From positions 186,001-250,000 of the forward strand of contig CBFHKZ010000001.1 of NCBI GenBank assembly GCA_965656545.1: DNA of 64,000 nt. Direction: 5' to 3'. This DNA comes from UBA7446 sp965656545. Lineage in GTDB: Bacteria; Bacteroidota; Bacteroidia; Flavobacteriales; Flavobacteriaceae. The number at the start of each line of letters is the position of its first letter. The stretch's first letter is position 1. Below are positions 24,805 to 33,714 of this stretch, piece by piece. A program made the position numbers and the translations under genes. The notes below the pieces were generated by a model. The model saw nothing but the letters and a program-made list of their open reading frames with translations, was not told where the DNA came from and did not search any database.

Positions 24805-25417
24805 TAAAAAGCCCGCTTAATTCCGCATCAATTTTTTCAATTACAACACTGAGATCTTCTTTGTTGTCCACAAAGTTTAGGTTGTCCACATCAATGATAA
24901 GGATTTTCCCTTTGTCATAGTTGTGTACCCATGCTTCATAACGCTCATTAAGCCTGCTCAGGTATTCTATACTTATGGAGTTTTCATAATCGCGTCCGCG
25001 CTTGTGAATTTGCGACACAAGATTTGAAATCGAACTTCTTAAATAGATCATCAGGTCTGGACCTTTGACCAAGGACTCCATAAGTTCAAAGACCGCTTGG
25101 TAATTTTTAAAATCACGATGGGTCATGAGTCCCATGGCGTTGAGGTTGGGTGCAAAAATGTGCGCATCCTCATATATGGAGCGGTCTTGCACCACGTCAT
25201 TTCCGTTTTTTTGAATCTCTAAGATTTGTCTAAAGCGACTGTTGAGGAAATAGATTTGAAGGTTAAATGACCAACGTTCCATTTCGGCATAAAAATCATC
25301 TAGGTATGGGTTTTCAACAACATCTTCATAATGTGCTTCCCATCCGTAGTGTTTGTGTAGTAGTTTTGTGAGCGATGTTTTTCCAGCTCCAATATTTCCA
25401 GCTATGGCAATATGCAT
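24794..25417 (-). CDS. Deoxynucleoside kinase
   Basis: A 207-residue P-loop kinase of the deoxynucleoside kinase family. It has IAGNIGAGKTSLTKLL at the start (P-loop), the EDVVENPYLDDFY segment with the substrate-facing Glu, VVQDRSIYEDAHIF with the DRS motif, and the LID segment QIHKRGRDYE. It phosphorylates deoxynucleosides for salvage and fits the window's nucleoside transporter and thymidylate genes, though it is a separate unit. Substrate range is unknown. Confidence 0.93.
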   Translation of the reverse strand: MHIAIAGNIGAGKTSLTKLLHKHYGWEAHYEDVVENPYLDDFYAEMERWSFNLQIYFLNSRFRQILEIQKNGNDVVQDRSIYEDAHIFAPNLNAMGLMTHRDFKNYQAVFELMESLVKGPDLMIYLRSSISNLVSQIHKRGRDYENSISIEYLSRLNERYEAWVHNYDKGKILIIDVDNLNFVDNKEDLSVVIEKIDAELSGLFTTS

Positions 25418-25530
25418 ATGTATAATTTAGCCACAATATAAGTATCTTTCCAAAAAAATATCTCTCTTTGATCGCTATAATTTAAATTAAAACTTTTTTA
25501 GATTTATTGGGTCTAACAATTATCGACGAT

Positions 25531-26367
25531 ATGAATAAAATTCTCTTACCCTTATTGATTTTAACCGCATCCTTTTCAAGCGCACAGCTTGCAAAAGCAA
25601 CTTACACCATGAAAGTTCGTATGGATATGGACTTTACAAACAACCCCAATATCCCAAAAAATGTGGCCGAGCGTATTAAAAAACGCATGTCCGAACCCCA
25701 AAGCTTTCAGTTGTTTTTTGATCAAACACAATCTTTATACAAAAAAGAGGAAAAGCTAGACAGCCCACAAGGAGAACGCGGGGGCATGTCGATGCGTTTT
25801 GGTGGCGGTGATGGCAGCATTACACATACCGACCTTGCCACCCGCAAGCAAACAAGCCAACAAGAACTATTTGGCAAGATGTTTTTGGTGTCAAAAAACA
25901 TGAAACAACGCGAATGGAGTTTTACGGGCGAGTCCAAGCAAATAGGGCAATACACCGCTTATGAAGCCACTTATGTTTATATGAAAGCACCAACAAGCTT
26001 TAGGATGTCCTTTGGGAATCGTGCTAAAGATGAAGAAAAAGAAAAAGAAAAGGAAGCACCCGAAAAAGTGCCTGTCACGGTCTCTGTTTGGTTTACTCCC
26101 GACATTCCCATTTCTGCTGGTCCAGCAAGCTATTTTGGTCTACCAGGATTGGTGCTTATGGCACAAGACGACAATAGGGTTTTGGTTTGTACCGAAGTGC
26201 AGATGAATGTCAAAGATAAAATCAAGCTCGAAGCACCCAGAAAAGGGCAGGCAGTTACCCAAGAGGAATTTTCAAAAATTAGAGAAAAAAAGGCAGAAGA
26301 AATGCGAGAACGTTTTCGAAACAATGGAAACAGAGGCAACGGAAATCGCATAATGATTAGAGGATAA
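25531..26367 (+). CDS. GLPGLI family exported protein
   Basis: The start at ATG 25531 gives MNKILLPLLILTASFSSAQ, a clean signal peptide; the frame also extends eight codons upstream to a TTG that would spoil it. The mature protein (about 260 residues) carries the family motif in PASYFGLPGLVLMAQDD, preceded by VSVWFTPDIPISAGP. The C-terminus is rich in Arg, Asn and Gly and strongly basic. The function of GLPGLI proteins is not known; in Bacteroidota they are often encoded next to a TonB-receptor-like barrel, as here (three bases to the next gene). Confidence 0.88.
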   Translation: MNKILLPLLILTASFSSAQLAKATYTMKVRMDMDFTNNPNIPKNVAERIKKRMSEPQSFQLFFDQTQSLYKKEEKLDSPQGERGGMSMRFGGGDGSITHTDLATRKQTSQQELFGKMFLVSKNMKQREWSFTGESKQIGQYTAYEATYVYMKAPTSFRMSFGNRAKDEEKEKEKEAPEKVPVTVSVWFTPDIPISAGPASYFGLPGLVLMAQDDNRVLVCTEVQMNVKDKIKLEAPRKGQAVTQEEFSKIREKKAEEMRERFRNNGNRGNGNRIMIRG

Positions 26368-26370
26368 TAA

Positions 26371-29040
26371 ATGAATACAAGAAAAATAGGGGTACTGCTC
26401 GCATTTGCTATCTCAGCAAGTGTTTGGAGCCAAAACATCAGGTTTGAAGGAGTTGTACTAGACAGTCTTGGCGTGGCCATATCCACAGCAAACATTGTAG
26501 CTACCAACCAAGAAACAAATCGAATGGACAATTTTGCCATATCCGATTTGGACGGTAAATTTTCTATTGGAATTAAAAAAGATGTTCCCTACAGCATAAA
26601 GGTCTCGTATTTGGGATATAAACCCGTAGCCCTATCGCGCAAATCAACCACTGACCTCAGCGAGGTAATCGTGATGTATGAGCAAGCAGAGCAGCTTGAA
26701 GGCGTAGAAGTCACCTATGAAATGCCCGTATCCATTCAAGGCGATACTATTGTGTATAACGCCGATTCCTTTAACACAGGCTCAGAACGCAAACTAAAAG
26801 ATGTATTGGAAAACTTGCCAGGCGTTGAAATCAATGCTGACGGGCAGATTGAAGTTGAAGGACGTCAGGTGACAAAGGTCATGGTCGAAGGGAAAGATTT
26901 CTTTGATGGCGATTCAAAAATTGCCACAGAGAACATACCCGCAAATGCCGTTGACAAGGTTCAAGTGTTGAAAAACTTTAATGAAATTTCACAATTGAGT
27001 GGCGTTACCAATAACGATGACAACATAGCCATCAACATCAAATTAAAAGAAGGAAAAGACCGCTTTTGGTTTGGTGAATTAGGTGCAGGTGGAGGCGAAA
27101 AAGACCGCATATTACTAAATCCAAAAGTGTTTTATTACAGCCCAAAAACCAGCATAAATTTTCTTGGAAATAGAAATAACCTTGGCGAAAACCCATTTAC
27201 AAGACGCGATTATTTTCGATTTACAGGTGGATTTAGAAACCAGAGCAACCAAAGCGGTTCTTCCATTCAAATTCAAACCGACGACGTGGGGCTTTCAACT
27301 CTCCAAAACAACAATGCAGCTTCCATTGAAAACGATTTTGCAGCAACTAACTTTTCGCATCAACCCAAAGAGGGATTAACCTTTTCCGGTTTTGCGATAC
27401 TTTCAAAAAACAACACTCAAATCAAATCTATTCGCGAACGCACCTTTACCTCAACTGGCGTGAAAGAAGTAACGGACAATGATTTTGATCAGTCAAATAC
27501 ATCAGAACTGTATAAGTTCAGTACGCTTTACAACGCAAACCCTGACTTTCAGTTTGAGTATGATATTTTCTACCGAAAAGCCGATGAGTCGGAATACAGC
27601 GATTTGACTTCTACCGCTACAAGAGTAGAGGACATCAGCTCGCTACGTGAACAAACACCTAAGCAGTTGAGTCAGAACTTAAATGCCTATTTCACCCTTA
27701 ACGAAAAGCATATTTTTGCGCTTGAGTTACAGCATACGCTACAAGAGGAAAACCCATTTTTTGAACTACAAAAAGAACGGATTATATTTCCACAAGTGCT
27801 CCCTTTAAGCTATCAGCCCGAAGGTTATTTGGTTCAACAGAATCGTTTTACAAAAACCAATAAGCTAGACGGTCGTTTGGAGTATTACTATATGCTGAAT
27901 GACACGGCGAGCTTAAATTTTACGGTAGGTACCACGCAGGTAAGACAAGATTATAATTCCAGTATGGGAAATACGGTTGATGGTACGCTTACTGTTTTTG
28001 AAGCGCCAAATTTGATTAACGACGTTAACTATGATTTCTCGGATATATACACTGCTGTTCGTTACCGAGTAAAGCTGGGGAAGTTCCTAATCAATCCAGG
28101 CTTTACGTTGCACAACTACGATATCAAAACCCTTCAGTTGAACCCCACTTCGAGCAAGGAGACAAGGATTTTGCCAGATGTTTGGGTTCGGTATCAGTTT
28201 CGCAAGTCAGAAACGCTGCGCTTTACTTACCGCGCACAACTACAATATTCCGATGTGAGTAGGCTAGGTGAGAGCTATACCTTTAGCAACTACAACAGAT
28301 TGTTTCTTGGAAATAGCACATTAAAACCTGCCTATTTCCATAATTTCAGCTTGAACTATTTCAACTTCAACATGTTCAACTTCACGAATATCTTTATTCG
28401 TATGAACTATCGAAAACAGTTTGATAATTTTAAAACGGTAAATGTTGTATCAGGGATCAATCGTGAGTCTTCTCCTTTTAATTCCCCGAAAGCAGAAGAG
28501 CGAATCAACATAAATGCACGGCTTCAAAAAAGGTTTAATAACCTAAAAACGAGTTTTACGCTTCGTGCCAATAAAAACAAATCCTACAATATTGTTAATG
28601 GAGATTTGCGCCAGTTCAACTACTTTACTCAGTTTGCCAGCGCAACCTTATCCACCAACTTTAAGGCTGCTCCCAATGTACAAGTGGGTTATAGTTACAA
28701 CAACAACCGCACAAAAGACGAGGACAACGTTCGTTACTTTATTACTGAGCGTCCTTTTGTTGGTGTGGATGCTGCTTTTTTGAACGGATTTATCTTTTTA
28801 GCCGATTACAGCTTCTATGATTATCGCTTGGGGAGTACTTCTCTGAACAAATATGACGACTTATCCGCGTCACTGCTCTACAACAAAAAAGACAGCAAAT
28901 GGGAGTTTGGTCTCCAGGCTAAAAATGTGTTGAGCAACAGCAGTATAAATAGAGATAATTTCTCTGGGATTACACAAACCACAACCCTGTATATGATCCA
29001 GCCTCGTTTTATTTATTTTACGCTTAAATATTTTATTTGA
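26371..29040 (+). CDS. TonB-dependent receptor-like outer-membrane protein, GLPGLI partner
   Basis: An 889-residue outer-membrane protein. Signal peptide at residues 1-21, a carboxypeptidase-regulatory-like beta domain at about 24-105 (FEGVVLDSLGVAISTANIVA), a plug-like domain with LKDVLENLPGVEINADGQIE and VDKVQVLKNFNE, then a large beta barrel ending in FIYFTLKYFI. It lacks an STN domain, and I see no clear TonB box. It follows the GLPGLI gene by three bases and the two are surely one unit. The ligand is unknown. Confidence 0.88.
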   Translation: MNTRKIGVLLAFAISASVWSQNIRFEGVVLDSLGVAISTANIVATNQETNRMDNFAISDLDGKFSIGIKKDVPYSIKVSYLGYKPVALSRKSTTDLSEVIVMYEQAEQLEGVEVTYEMPVSIQGDTIVYNADSFNTGSERKLKDVLENLPGVEINADGQIEVEGRQVTKVMVEGKDFFDGDSKIATENIPANAVDKVQVLKNFNEISQLSGVTNNDDNIAINIKLKEGKDRFWFGELGAGGGEKDRILLNPKVFYYSPKTSINFLGNRNNLGENPFTRRDYFRFTGGFRNQSNQSGSSIQIQTDDVGLSTLQNNNAASIENDFAATNFSHQPKEGLTFSGFAILSKNNTQIKSIRERTFTSTGVKEVTDNDFDQSNTSELYKFSTLYNANPDFQFEYDIFYRKADESEYSDLTSTATRVEDISSLREQTPKQLSQNLNAYFTLNEKHIFALELQHTLQEENPFFELQKERIIFPQVLPLSYQPEGYLVQQNRFTKTNKLDGRLEYYYMLNDTASLNFTVGTTQVRQDYNSSMGNTVDGTLTVFEAPNLINDVNYDFSDIYTAVRYRVKLGKFLINPGFTLHNYDIKTLQLNPTSSKETRILPDVWVRYQFRKSETLRFTYRAQLQYSDVSRLGESYTFSNYNRLFLGNSTLKPAYFHNFSLNYFNFNMFNFTNIFIRMNYRKQFDNFKTVNVVSGINRESSPFNSPKAEERININARLQKRFNNLKTSFTLRANKNKSYNIVNGDLRQFNYFTQFASATLSTNFKAAPNVQVGYSYNNNRTKDEDNVRYFITERPFVGVDAAFLNGFIFLADYSFYDYRLGSTSLNKYDDLSASLLYNKKDSKWEFGLQAKNVLSNSSINRDNFSGITQTTTLYMIQPRFIYFTLKYFI

Positions 29041-29074
29041 TGTATATTTGAATTGAAACCTCAAAAACCTAATT

Positions 29075-30037
29075 ATGAAAAACCTCACCATACTTATCAT
29101 TTCGCTTACCGCAACCTTTTCATCTGCGCAATTATTTGATGATTTAGAAAAAATACTAGCCGCAACAACTGAAGATGCCCAACTTTTGGCAGACGCCTAT
29201 ATTGCTCCTGTTGGTCAATCCCTAACTTATGGCCTTAATGGTGGCTGGTCATCATCGGCAAAAACACACAAAAAACTAGGATTTGATATCACTGTTGGCG
29301 TTGTGTCGCCAAGCGTTCCTGATGGTTCAAAATCATTTAATATTAATGAGTTGGGCTTAAGCGAGCTCACGACTACTTCAACTACCGCAAGCACTGCTTT
29401 TGGGTCAGCAAGTGGTACTACATTTACGGAAACCACTAGTGGAGCAACATTCCAATTGCCTGGCGGTCTTGAAGATGATTTGATTCTCAACTCATTACCA
29501 ACCCCTTATTTGCAGGCTGGAGTCGGTTTATTTTTTGATACGGACTTGATCGTGCGCTACATACCAAAATCAAAATTTAAAGGCTTTGAAGTTGATTTAT
29601 TTGGGGTAGGCATTAAGCATAACCTCATGCAATATTTGGGACTACTGGACAAGCTTCCCCTAAACGTTTCTGCCCTAGCGTCATATTCAAAACTTAATGG
29701 GGAGTACTTTCTCAATGACCTTGATAAAACCGAAAAACTAACCTTAGGCGTAGATACTTTTTTAGTACAAGCATTAGCCTCTTTAGATTTTCCTATTATA
29801 AGCGTGATGGCAGGGTTTGGCTACAGCAACGGTGATGTAGCTTTTAACATGTTGGGTGATTATTCTACTATTTATCCAGGAACACCTAAAGATCCGTTAA
29901 GTTCAGAGAAATCTTATTCGGGAGCTCACGGATTGGTTGGACTTCGAGCCAATTTACTGTTCTTAAAGATCTTTGCTAACTACACGCTTCAGGAATTCAA
30001 TACCCTAAACGTTGGAGTCTCTATAAGTTTTCGATAA
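29075..30037 (+). CDS. Outer-membrane beta-barrel protein, DUF6588-like
   Basis: A 320-residue exported protein with signal peptide MKNLTILIISLTATFSSAQ. The mature part has alternating strands: LTYGLNGGWSSSAKT, PTPYLQAGVGLFFDTDLIV, FDLFGVGIKHN-like VDLFGVGIKHNLMQYL, and a final strand FNTLNVGVSISFR ending in Arg after Phe. A Thr/Ser-rich stretch at about residues 97-125 looks like a surface loop. It resembles a Bacteroidota family of unknown function. A -7 box TATATTTG at 29043-29050 suggests its own promoter. It ends just before the riboswitch of metK. Confidence 0.65.
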   Translation: MKNLTILIISLTATFSSAQLFDDLEKILAATTEDAQLLADAYIAPVGQSLTYGLNGGWSSSAKTHKKLGFDITVGVVSPSVPDGSKSFNINELGLSELTTTSTTASTAFGSASGTTFTETTSGATFQLPGGLEDDLILNSLPTPYLQAGVGLFFDTDLIVRYIPKSKFKGFEVDLFGVGIKHNLMQYLGLLDKLPLNVSALASYSKLNGEYFLNDLDKTEKLTLGVDTFLVQALASLDFPIISVMAGFGYSNGDVAFNMLGDYSTIYPGTPKDPLSSEKSYSGAHGLVGLRANLLFLKIFANYTLQEFNTLNVGVSISFR

Positions 30038-30043
30038 AATTTC

Positions 30044-30073
30044 TTTGTAAAGTTTCATCTTGTTGTATATTTG
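30044..30073 (+). promoter_or_regulatory. Promoter of the methionine operon
   Basis: TTTG at 30044-30047 and TATATTTG at 30066-30073, spacer 18 bp. The start site would fall near 30080, exactly before the first strand of the riboswitch, so the whole aptamer is transcribed and little else precedes it. Confidence 0.8.
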
Positions 30074-30080
30074 TGCCCAC

Positions 30081-30180
30081 AGAGGAAGGATTTGACTGAT
30101 TGCAACCTCTCAAAAAAACTGCTAAAACAGCTTGCTTTTGATTACTGCAATCAGTCTATATACTCCCCAAAAGCAAGATT
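30081..30180 (+). promoter_or_regulatory. SAM-II riboswitch and expression platform before metK
   Basis: Aptamer at 30081-30130: P1 is AGAGG (30081-30085) with CCTCT (30106-30110). The loop contains the family's conserved GATTTGA and TTGCAA. The 3' part is GCTAAAACAG (30121-30130), which fits the SAM-II pseudoknot: CTG (30096-30098) pairs with CAG (30128-30130) and GC (30102-30103) with GC (30121-30122). Expression platform: GACTGATTGCA inside the aptamer (30094-30104) is perfectly complementary over 11 bp to 30146-30156, so aptamer and alternative helix exclude each other. A second perfect 10-bp hairpin, 30131-30140 with 30168-30177, hides the A-rich bases three nucleotides before the metK ATG. 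I infer: SAM bound, aptamer folds, the second hairpin forms and translation is off; no SAM, the 11-bp helix forms and the start is open. Confidence 0.85.
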
Positions 30181-31428
30181 ATGTCATACTTTTTTACATC
30201 AGAGTCAGTAGGTGAAGGGCACCCAGACAAAGTATCAGATCAAATCAGTGATGCACTGTTAGATCACTTTATCGCATTTGACCCCAACAGCAAGGTAGCT
30301 TGCGAAACCCTCGTCACTACAGGTCAAGCCGTTGTAGCTGGTGAGGTAAAAAGCAAAACCTACCTAGACGTACAAGCCATTACAAGAAATACCATTAACC
30401 GTATAGGATATAACAAAGACGCCTATCAATTTTCTGGTGATTCCTGTGGTGTAATTTCACTTATTCACGAACAGTCACCCGATATTAACCAAGGCGTTGA
30501 TAGGGATGAAGCAGCTGCACAAGGCGCCGGAGACCAAGGTATTATGTTCGGGTATGCTACCAACGAAACCGATAATTATATGCCTTTGGCGCTTGATATT
30601 TCCCATAAAATCATGCGTGTATTGTCTGATTTTAGAAGAGAACAAACAGCCATTCCCTATCTGCGACCAGATGCCAAGTCACAAGTGACACTTGAATATG
30701 CAGACGATCACAAGCCACGGCGTGTTGACACCATTGTCATTTCAACCCAACACGACGATTTTGACGAAGACGAAGCCATGTTGGCCAAAATCAGAAAAGA
30801 TTTAATTACATTGGTTATTCCTGCCGTTATTGCCGAATATCCAGCACATATTCAGGCGCTTTTTGGCGATGATATTGTTTATCACATCAACCCAACAGGA
30901 AAATTTGTCATTGGTGGTCCTCACGGAGATACGGGTCTTACGGGCCGTAAGATTATTGTAGACACCTATGGCGGAAAAGGCGCACACGGCGGAGGAGCCT
31001 TTAGCGGTAAAGACCCTTCTAAAGTAGACAGAAGTGCTGCCTATGCCGCAAGACATATTGCCAAAAACTTGGTAGCAGCCGCGGTTTGTGATGAGGTATT
31101 GGTGCAGTTGAGTTATGCCATTGGTGTAGCAGCGCCAACGTCCATATTTATCAATACTTACGGCACATCAAAAAGTACACATTCAGATGCTGAGATAGCA
31201 GAAAAAATTGCCACGCTCGTAGATTTATCACCCTTTGGAATTGAGCAACGCCTCAAACTCCGCAATCCTATCTATGAAGAAACGGCAGCTTATGGACATA
31301 TGGGCCGAAAGCCTGAAACGGTAAAAAAGACATTCGAGTCACCCTATAATGGTCGTATTGACTGTGAGGTGGAATTATTCACTTGGGAAAAACTCGATTT
31401 AGTACAAACATTTAAGAATCAATTTTAA
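30181..31428 (+). CDS. metK: S-adenosylmethionine synthetase
   Basis: A 415-residue enzyme that makes SAM from methionine and ATP. Motifs: FTSESVGEGHPDKVSDQISD at the start, GAGDQGIMFGYA (ATP-binding), GGPHGDTGLTGRKIIVDTYG and GGGAFSGKDPSKVDRSAAY (phosphate loop). The length is somewhat over the E. coli enzyme and usual for Bacteroidota. It is the first gene of the operon and lies directly after a SAM-II riboswitch, so its product represses its own synthesis and that of the downstream methionine genes. Confidence 0.97.
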   Translation: MSYFFTSESVGEGHPDKVSDQISDALLDHFIAFDPNSKVACETLVTTGQAVVAGEVKSKTYLDVQAITRNTINRIGYNKDAYQFSGDSCGVISLIHEQSPDINQGVDRDEAAAQGAGDQGIMFGYATNETDNYMPLALDISHKIMRVLSDFRREQTAIPYLRPDAKSQVTLEYADDHKPRRVDTIVISTQHDDFDEDEAMLAKIRKDLITLVIPAVIAEYPAHIQALFGDDIVYHINPTGKFVIGGPHGDTGLTGRKIIVDTYGGKGAHGGGAFSGKDPSKVDRSAAYAARHIAKNLVAAAVCDEVLVQLSYAIGVAAPTSIFINTYGTSKSTHSDAEIAEKIATLVDLSPFGIEQRLKLRNPIYEETAAYGHMGRKPETVKKTFESPYNGRIDCEVELFTWEKLDLVQTFKNQF

Positions 31429-31437
31429 AACAATAAC

Positions 31438-32712
31438 ATGAGTAAATCAAACTTTTCTACTGATGCCCTTCACGTGGGTCATGACGTAACAAAAACACAA
31501 GGAACAAGAGCGGTGCCTTTATATCAGTCCACTTCTTTTGTCTTTAACAATGCAGAACACGCTGCTAACCTTTTTGCACTTGCAGAACCCGGATATATTT
31601 ATACCCGACTAAACAACCCAACTACCGATGTGCTGGAACAGCGCATGGCAGCACTTGAGGGTGGAATAGCCGCTGTTGCCACTTGTACTGGAACTGCAGC
31701 GCTATCTACAGGAATCCTTACGTTCTTAAAAGCGGGAGACCATATTGTTTCTTCAAACAGCTTATACGGCGGGTCGTATAATATGCTTAAGTCAATGTTG
31801 CCACGCTTTGGTATCACCACAACTTTTGTTGATCCAAACGACGTTGCCAATTTTGAAGCCGCCGTCCAAGACAATACCCGTCTTATTTTTGCAGAGTCTT
31901 TGGGGAATCCAAAACTGGATGTCCTTGATTTGGCAGCCATTTCTAAAGTAGCCAAGAAACATAAGGTTCCTTTTATGGTGGACAACACTGTTGCTACGCC
32001 TGCCTTGCTAAAGCCTATTGAGCACGGCGTAAACATTGTTATTCACTCTCTAACCAAATACCTAAACGGTAACGGTACTTCCATGGGTGGTGTTATTATT
32101 GACGCAGGTACTTTTGATTGGTCGAGTGGTAAATTTCCAGAATTCACCTCTCCATCACCTTCATACCACGGACTAAACTACCACGAGGCCTTAGGCCCTG
32201 CGGCTTATATTGCAAGAATCAGAGTAGAGGGGCTACGTGATTTGGGAGCTGCAATCAGTCCTTTTAATGCATTCCAAATCATTCAAGGAATAGAAACCCT
32301 TTCGATTAGAATGCAACGACACAGCCAAAATGCACTTGAACTGGCAACATGGTTAAGCGAAAACGAATCCGTAGCTTGGGTAAACTATCCAGGTTTGGCA
32401 TCGAGTAAATACAACGCTCTGGCAAAAGAATACCTAAAAGACGGACAGAGTGGTGTGGTCACTTTTGGTGTTAAAGGTGGATTTGAAGCAGCCAAGAAAA
32501 TTGCGGATAACACCAAGATTTTCTCTTTGCTCGCCAACTTTGGCGATTCAAAATCGCTCATCATTCACAATGCGAGTACAACACACCAACAACTTACACC
32601 AGAACAGCAAGAAGACACTGGGGTCACAAATGACCTTATCCGTTTGTCTGTTGGACTAGAAGATGTTGAAGATTTAAAAGCTGACTTACAAGCTGCTTTT
32701 GACACACTATAA
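31438..32712 (+). CDS. O-acetylhomoserine sulfhydrylase (MetY-type)
   Basis: A 424-residue Cys/Met-metabolism PLP enzyme: STDALHVGHDVTKTQGTRAVP at the start, YTRLNNPTTDVLEQRMAALEGG, the substrate loop SLYGGSYNMLKSMLP, FMVDNTVATPALLKP, and the PLP lysine in IHSLTKYLNGNGTSMGG. The long form (about 425 residues, with an extra stretch after the lysine) is typical of MetY, which makes homocysteine from O-acetylhomoserine and sulfide. metX two genes on would make the acetyl ester. A second, shorter enzyme of the family follows, so the two may differ in substrate. Confidence 0.9.
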   Translation: MSKSNFSTDALHVGHDVTKTQGTRAVPLYQSTSFVFNNAEHAANLFALAEPGYIYTRLNNPTTDVLEQRMAALEGGIAAVATCTGTAALSTGILTFLKAGDHIVSSNSLYGGSYNMLKSMLPRFGITTTFVDPNDVANFEAAVQDNTRLIFAESLGNPKLDVLDLAAISKVAKKHKVPFMVDNTVATPALLKPIEHGVNIVIHSLTKYLNGNGTSMGGVIIDAGTFDWSSGKFPEFTSPSPSYHGLNYHEALGPAAYIARIRVEGLRDLGAAISPFNAFQIIQGIETLSIRMQRHSQNALELATWLSENESVAWVNYPGLASSKYNALAKEYLKDGQSGVVTFGVKGGFEAAKKIADNTKIFSLLANFGDSKSLIIHNASTTHQQLTPEQQEDTGVTNDLIRLSVGLEDVEDLKADLQAAFDTL

Positions 32713-32736
32713 ATAGCAAAAAGAATAAAAGGCAAT

Positions 32737-33714
32737 ATGTCGTCACTTCAGAAACATAGCATCCCTTCCTTTAAGCTGCACAGCGGCAAGGTCATTCCTT
32801 TGACCTTATCCTACCAAGTATTTGGTAAGGCGCTGCACGAAGCACCTGTTGTTTTGGTGAATCATTCCCTTACAGGCAATTCGAATGTGTCGGGTGAAGA
32901 AGGATGGTGGAGCGATATTATCGGTCCAAAAAAATTGATAGATACTGAAGTGTACAGCGTTATTGCCTTTAATTTTCCTGGAAATGGCTTTGACGATGAC
33001 TTTTTAAATTCCTACAAAGATTGGATATTACGGGATGTCTCTGAAGCCTTTAAAATTGCTTTAGACGAACTCGGCGTATCCGAGCTCTTTGCTGTCATTG
33101 GCGGTTCCATTGGCGGTGCATTGGCGTGGGAAATGGCGGTATCACACCCGTATTTTATTCGTAACGTTATCCCTATCGCTTGTCATTGGGAGGCTTCCGA
33201 TTGGATTTTGGCAAATGTCTTGCTCCAAGACCGATTGCTGCACAACTCCCAAAACCCACTTGAGGATGCGCGTATTCACGCGATGTTGTGTTATAGAACG
33301 CCACAATCTTTAAAATTTAGATTCGACCGTACCATCAACAAGGAGCAAAACAAATTTAACGTCGAAACATGGCTGCTGTATCATGGCGATAAATTGGCTA
33401 GCCGTTTTGCTATTAACGCCTATAAGTCGATGAATCATTTGTTGGGCAGCGTTGCTATTTGCCACGAACGTGATTCGTTTGAAACATTGGTAGAAAAAGT
33501 GACGGGTAATATTTTTATTGTATCCATTGATACGGACTTGTTTTTTACCCACGAAGACAATAGAGAAACCTACCGTCGACTGTTGAATGTAAAGCCCAAT
33601 GTATTTTTTAAGACCATCAACTCCATTCACGGACACGATGCCTTTTTGATTGAACACGACCAACTAAGAAACCTATTAAAAGAAGTATTCACCCAAATCC
33701 ATGAACACGTATGA
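32737..33714 (+). CDS. metX: Homoserine O-acyltransferase-like alpha/beta hydrolase (MetX family)
   Basis: A 325-residue alpha/beta fold acyltransferase. Motifs: VVLVNHSLTGNSNVSG (oxyanion loop region), GGWWSDIIGPKK-like EGWWSDIIGPKKLIDTE, FNFPGNGFDDD, the nucleophile elbow IGGSIGGALAWEMA with Ser (family consensus GGSMGG), and HGHDAFLIEHDQL with the catalytic His. It should acylate homoserine, most likely with acetyl-CoA, to feed the two sulfhydrylases around it. It is about 30-50 residues shorter than typical MetX. Its stop overlaps the OsmC start (ATGA). Confidence 0.87.
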   Translation: MSSLQKHSIPSFKLHSGKVIPLTLSYQVFGKALHEAPVVLVNHSLTGNSNVSGEEGWWSDIIGPKKLIDTEVYSVIAFNFPGNGFDDDFLNSYKDWILRDVSEAFKIALDELGVSELFAVIGGSIGGALAWEMAVSHPYFIRNVIPIACHWEASDWILANVLLQDRLLHNSQNPLEDARIHAMLCYRTPQSLKFRFDRTINKEQNKFNVETWLLYHGDKLASRFAINAYKSMNHLLGSVAICHERDSFETLVEKVTGNIFIVSIDTDLFFTHEDNRETYRRLLNVKPNVFFKTINSIHGHDAFLIEHDQLRNLLKEVFTQIHEHV

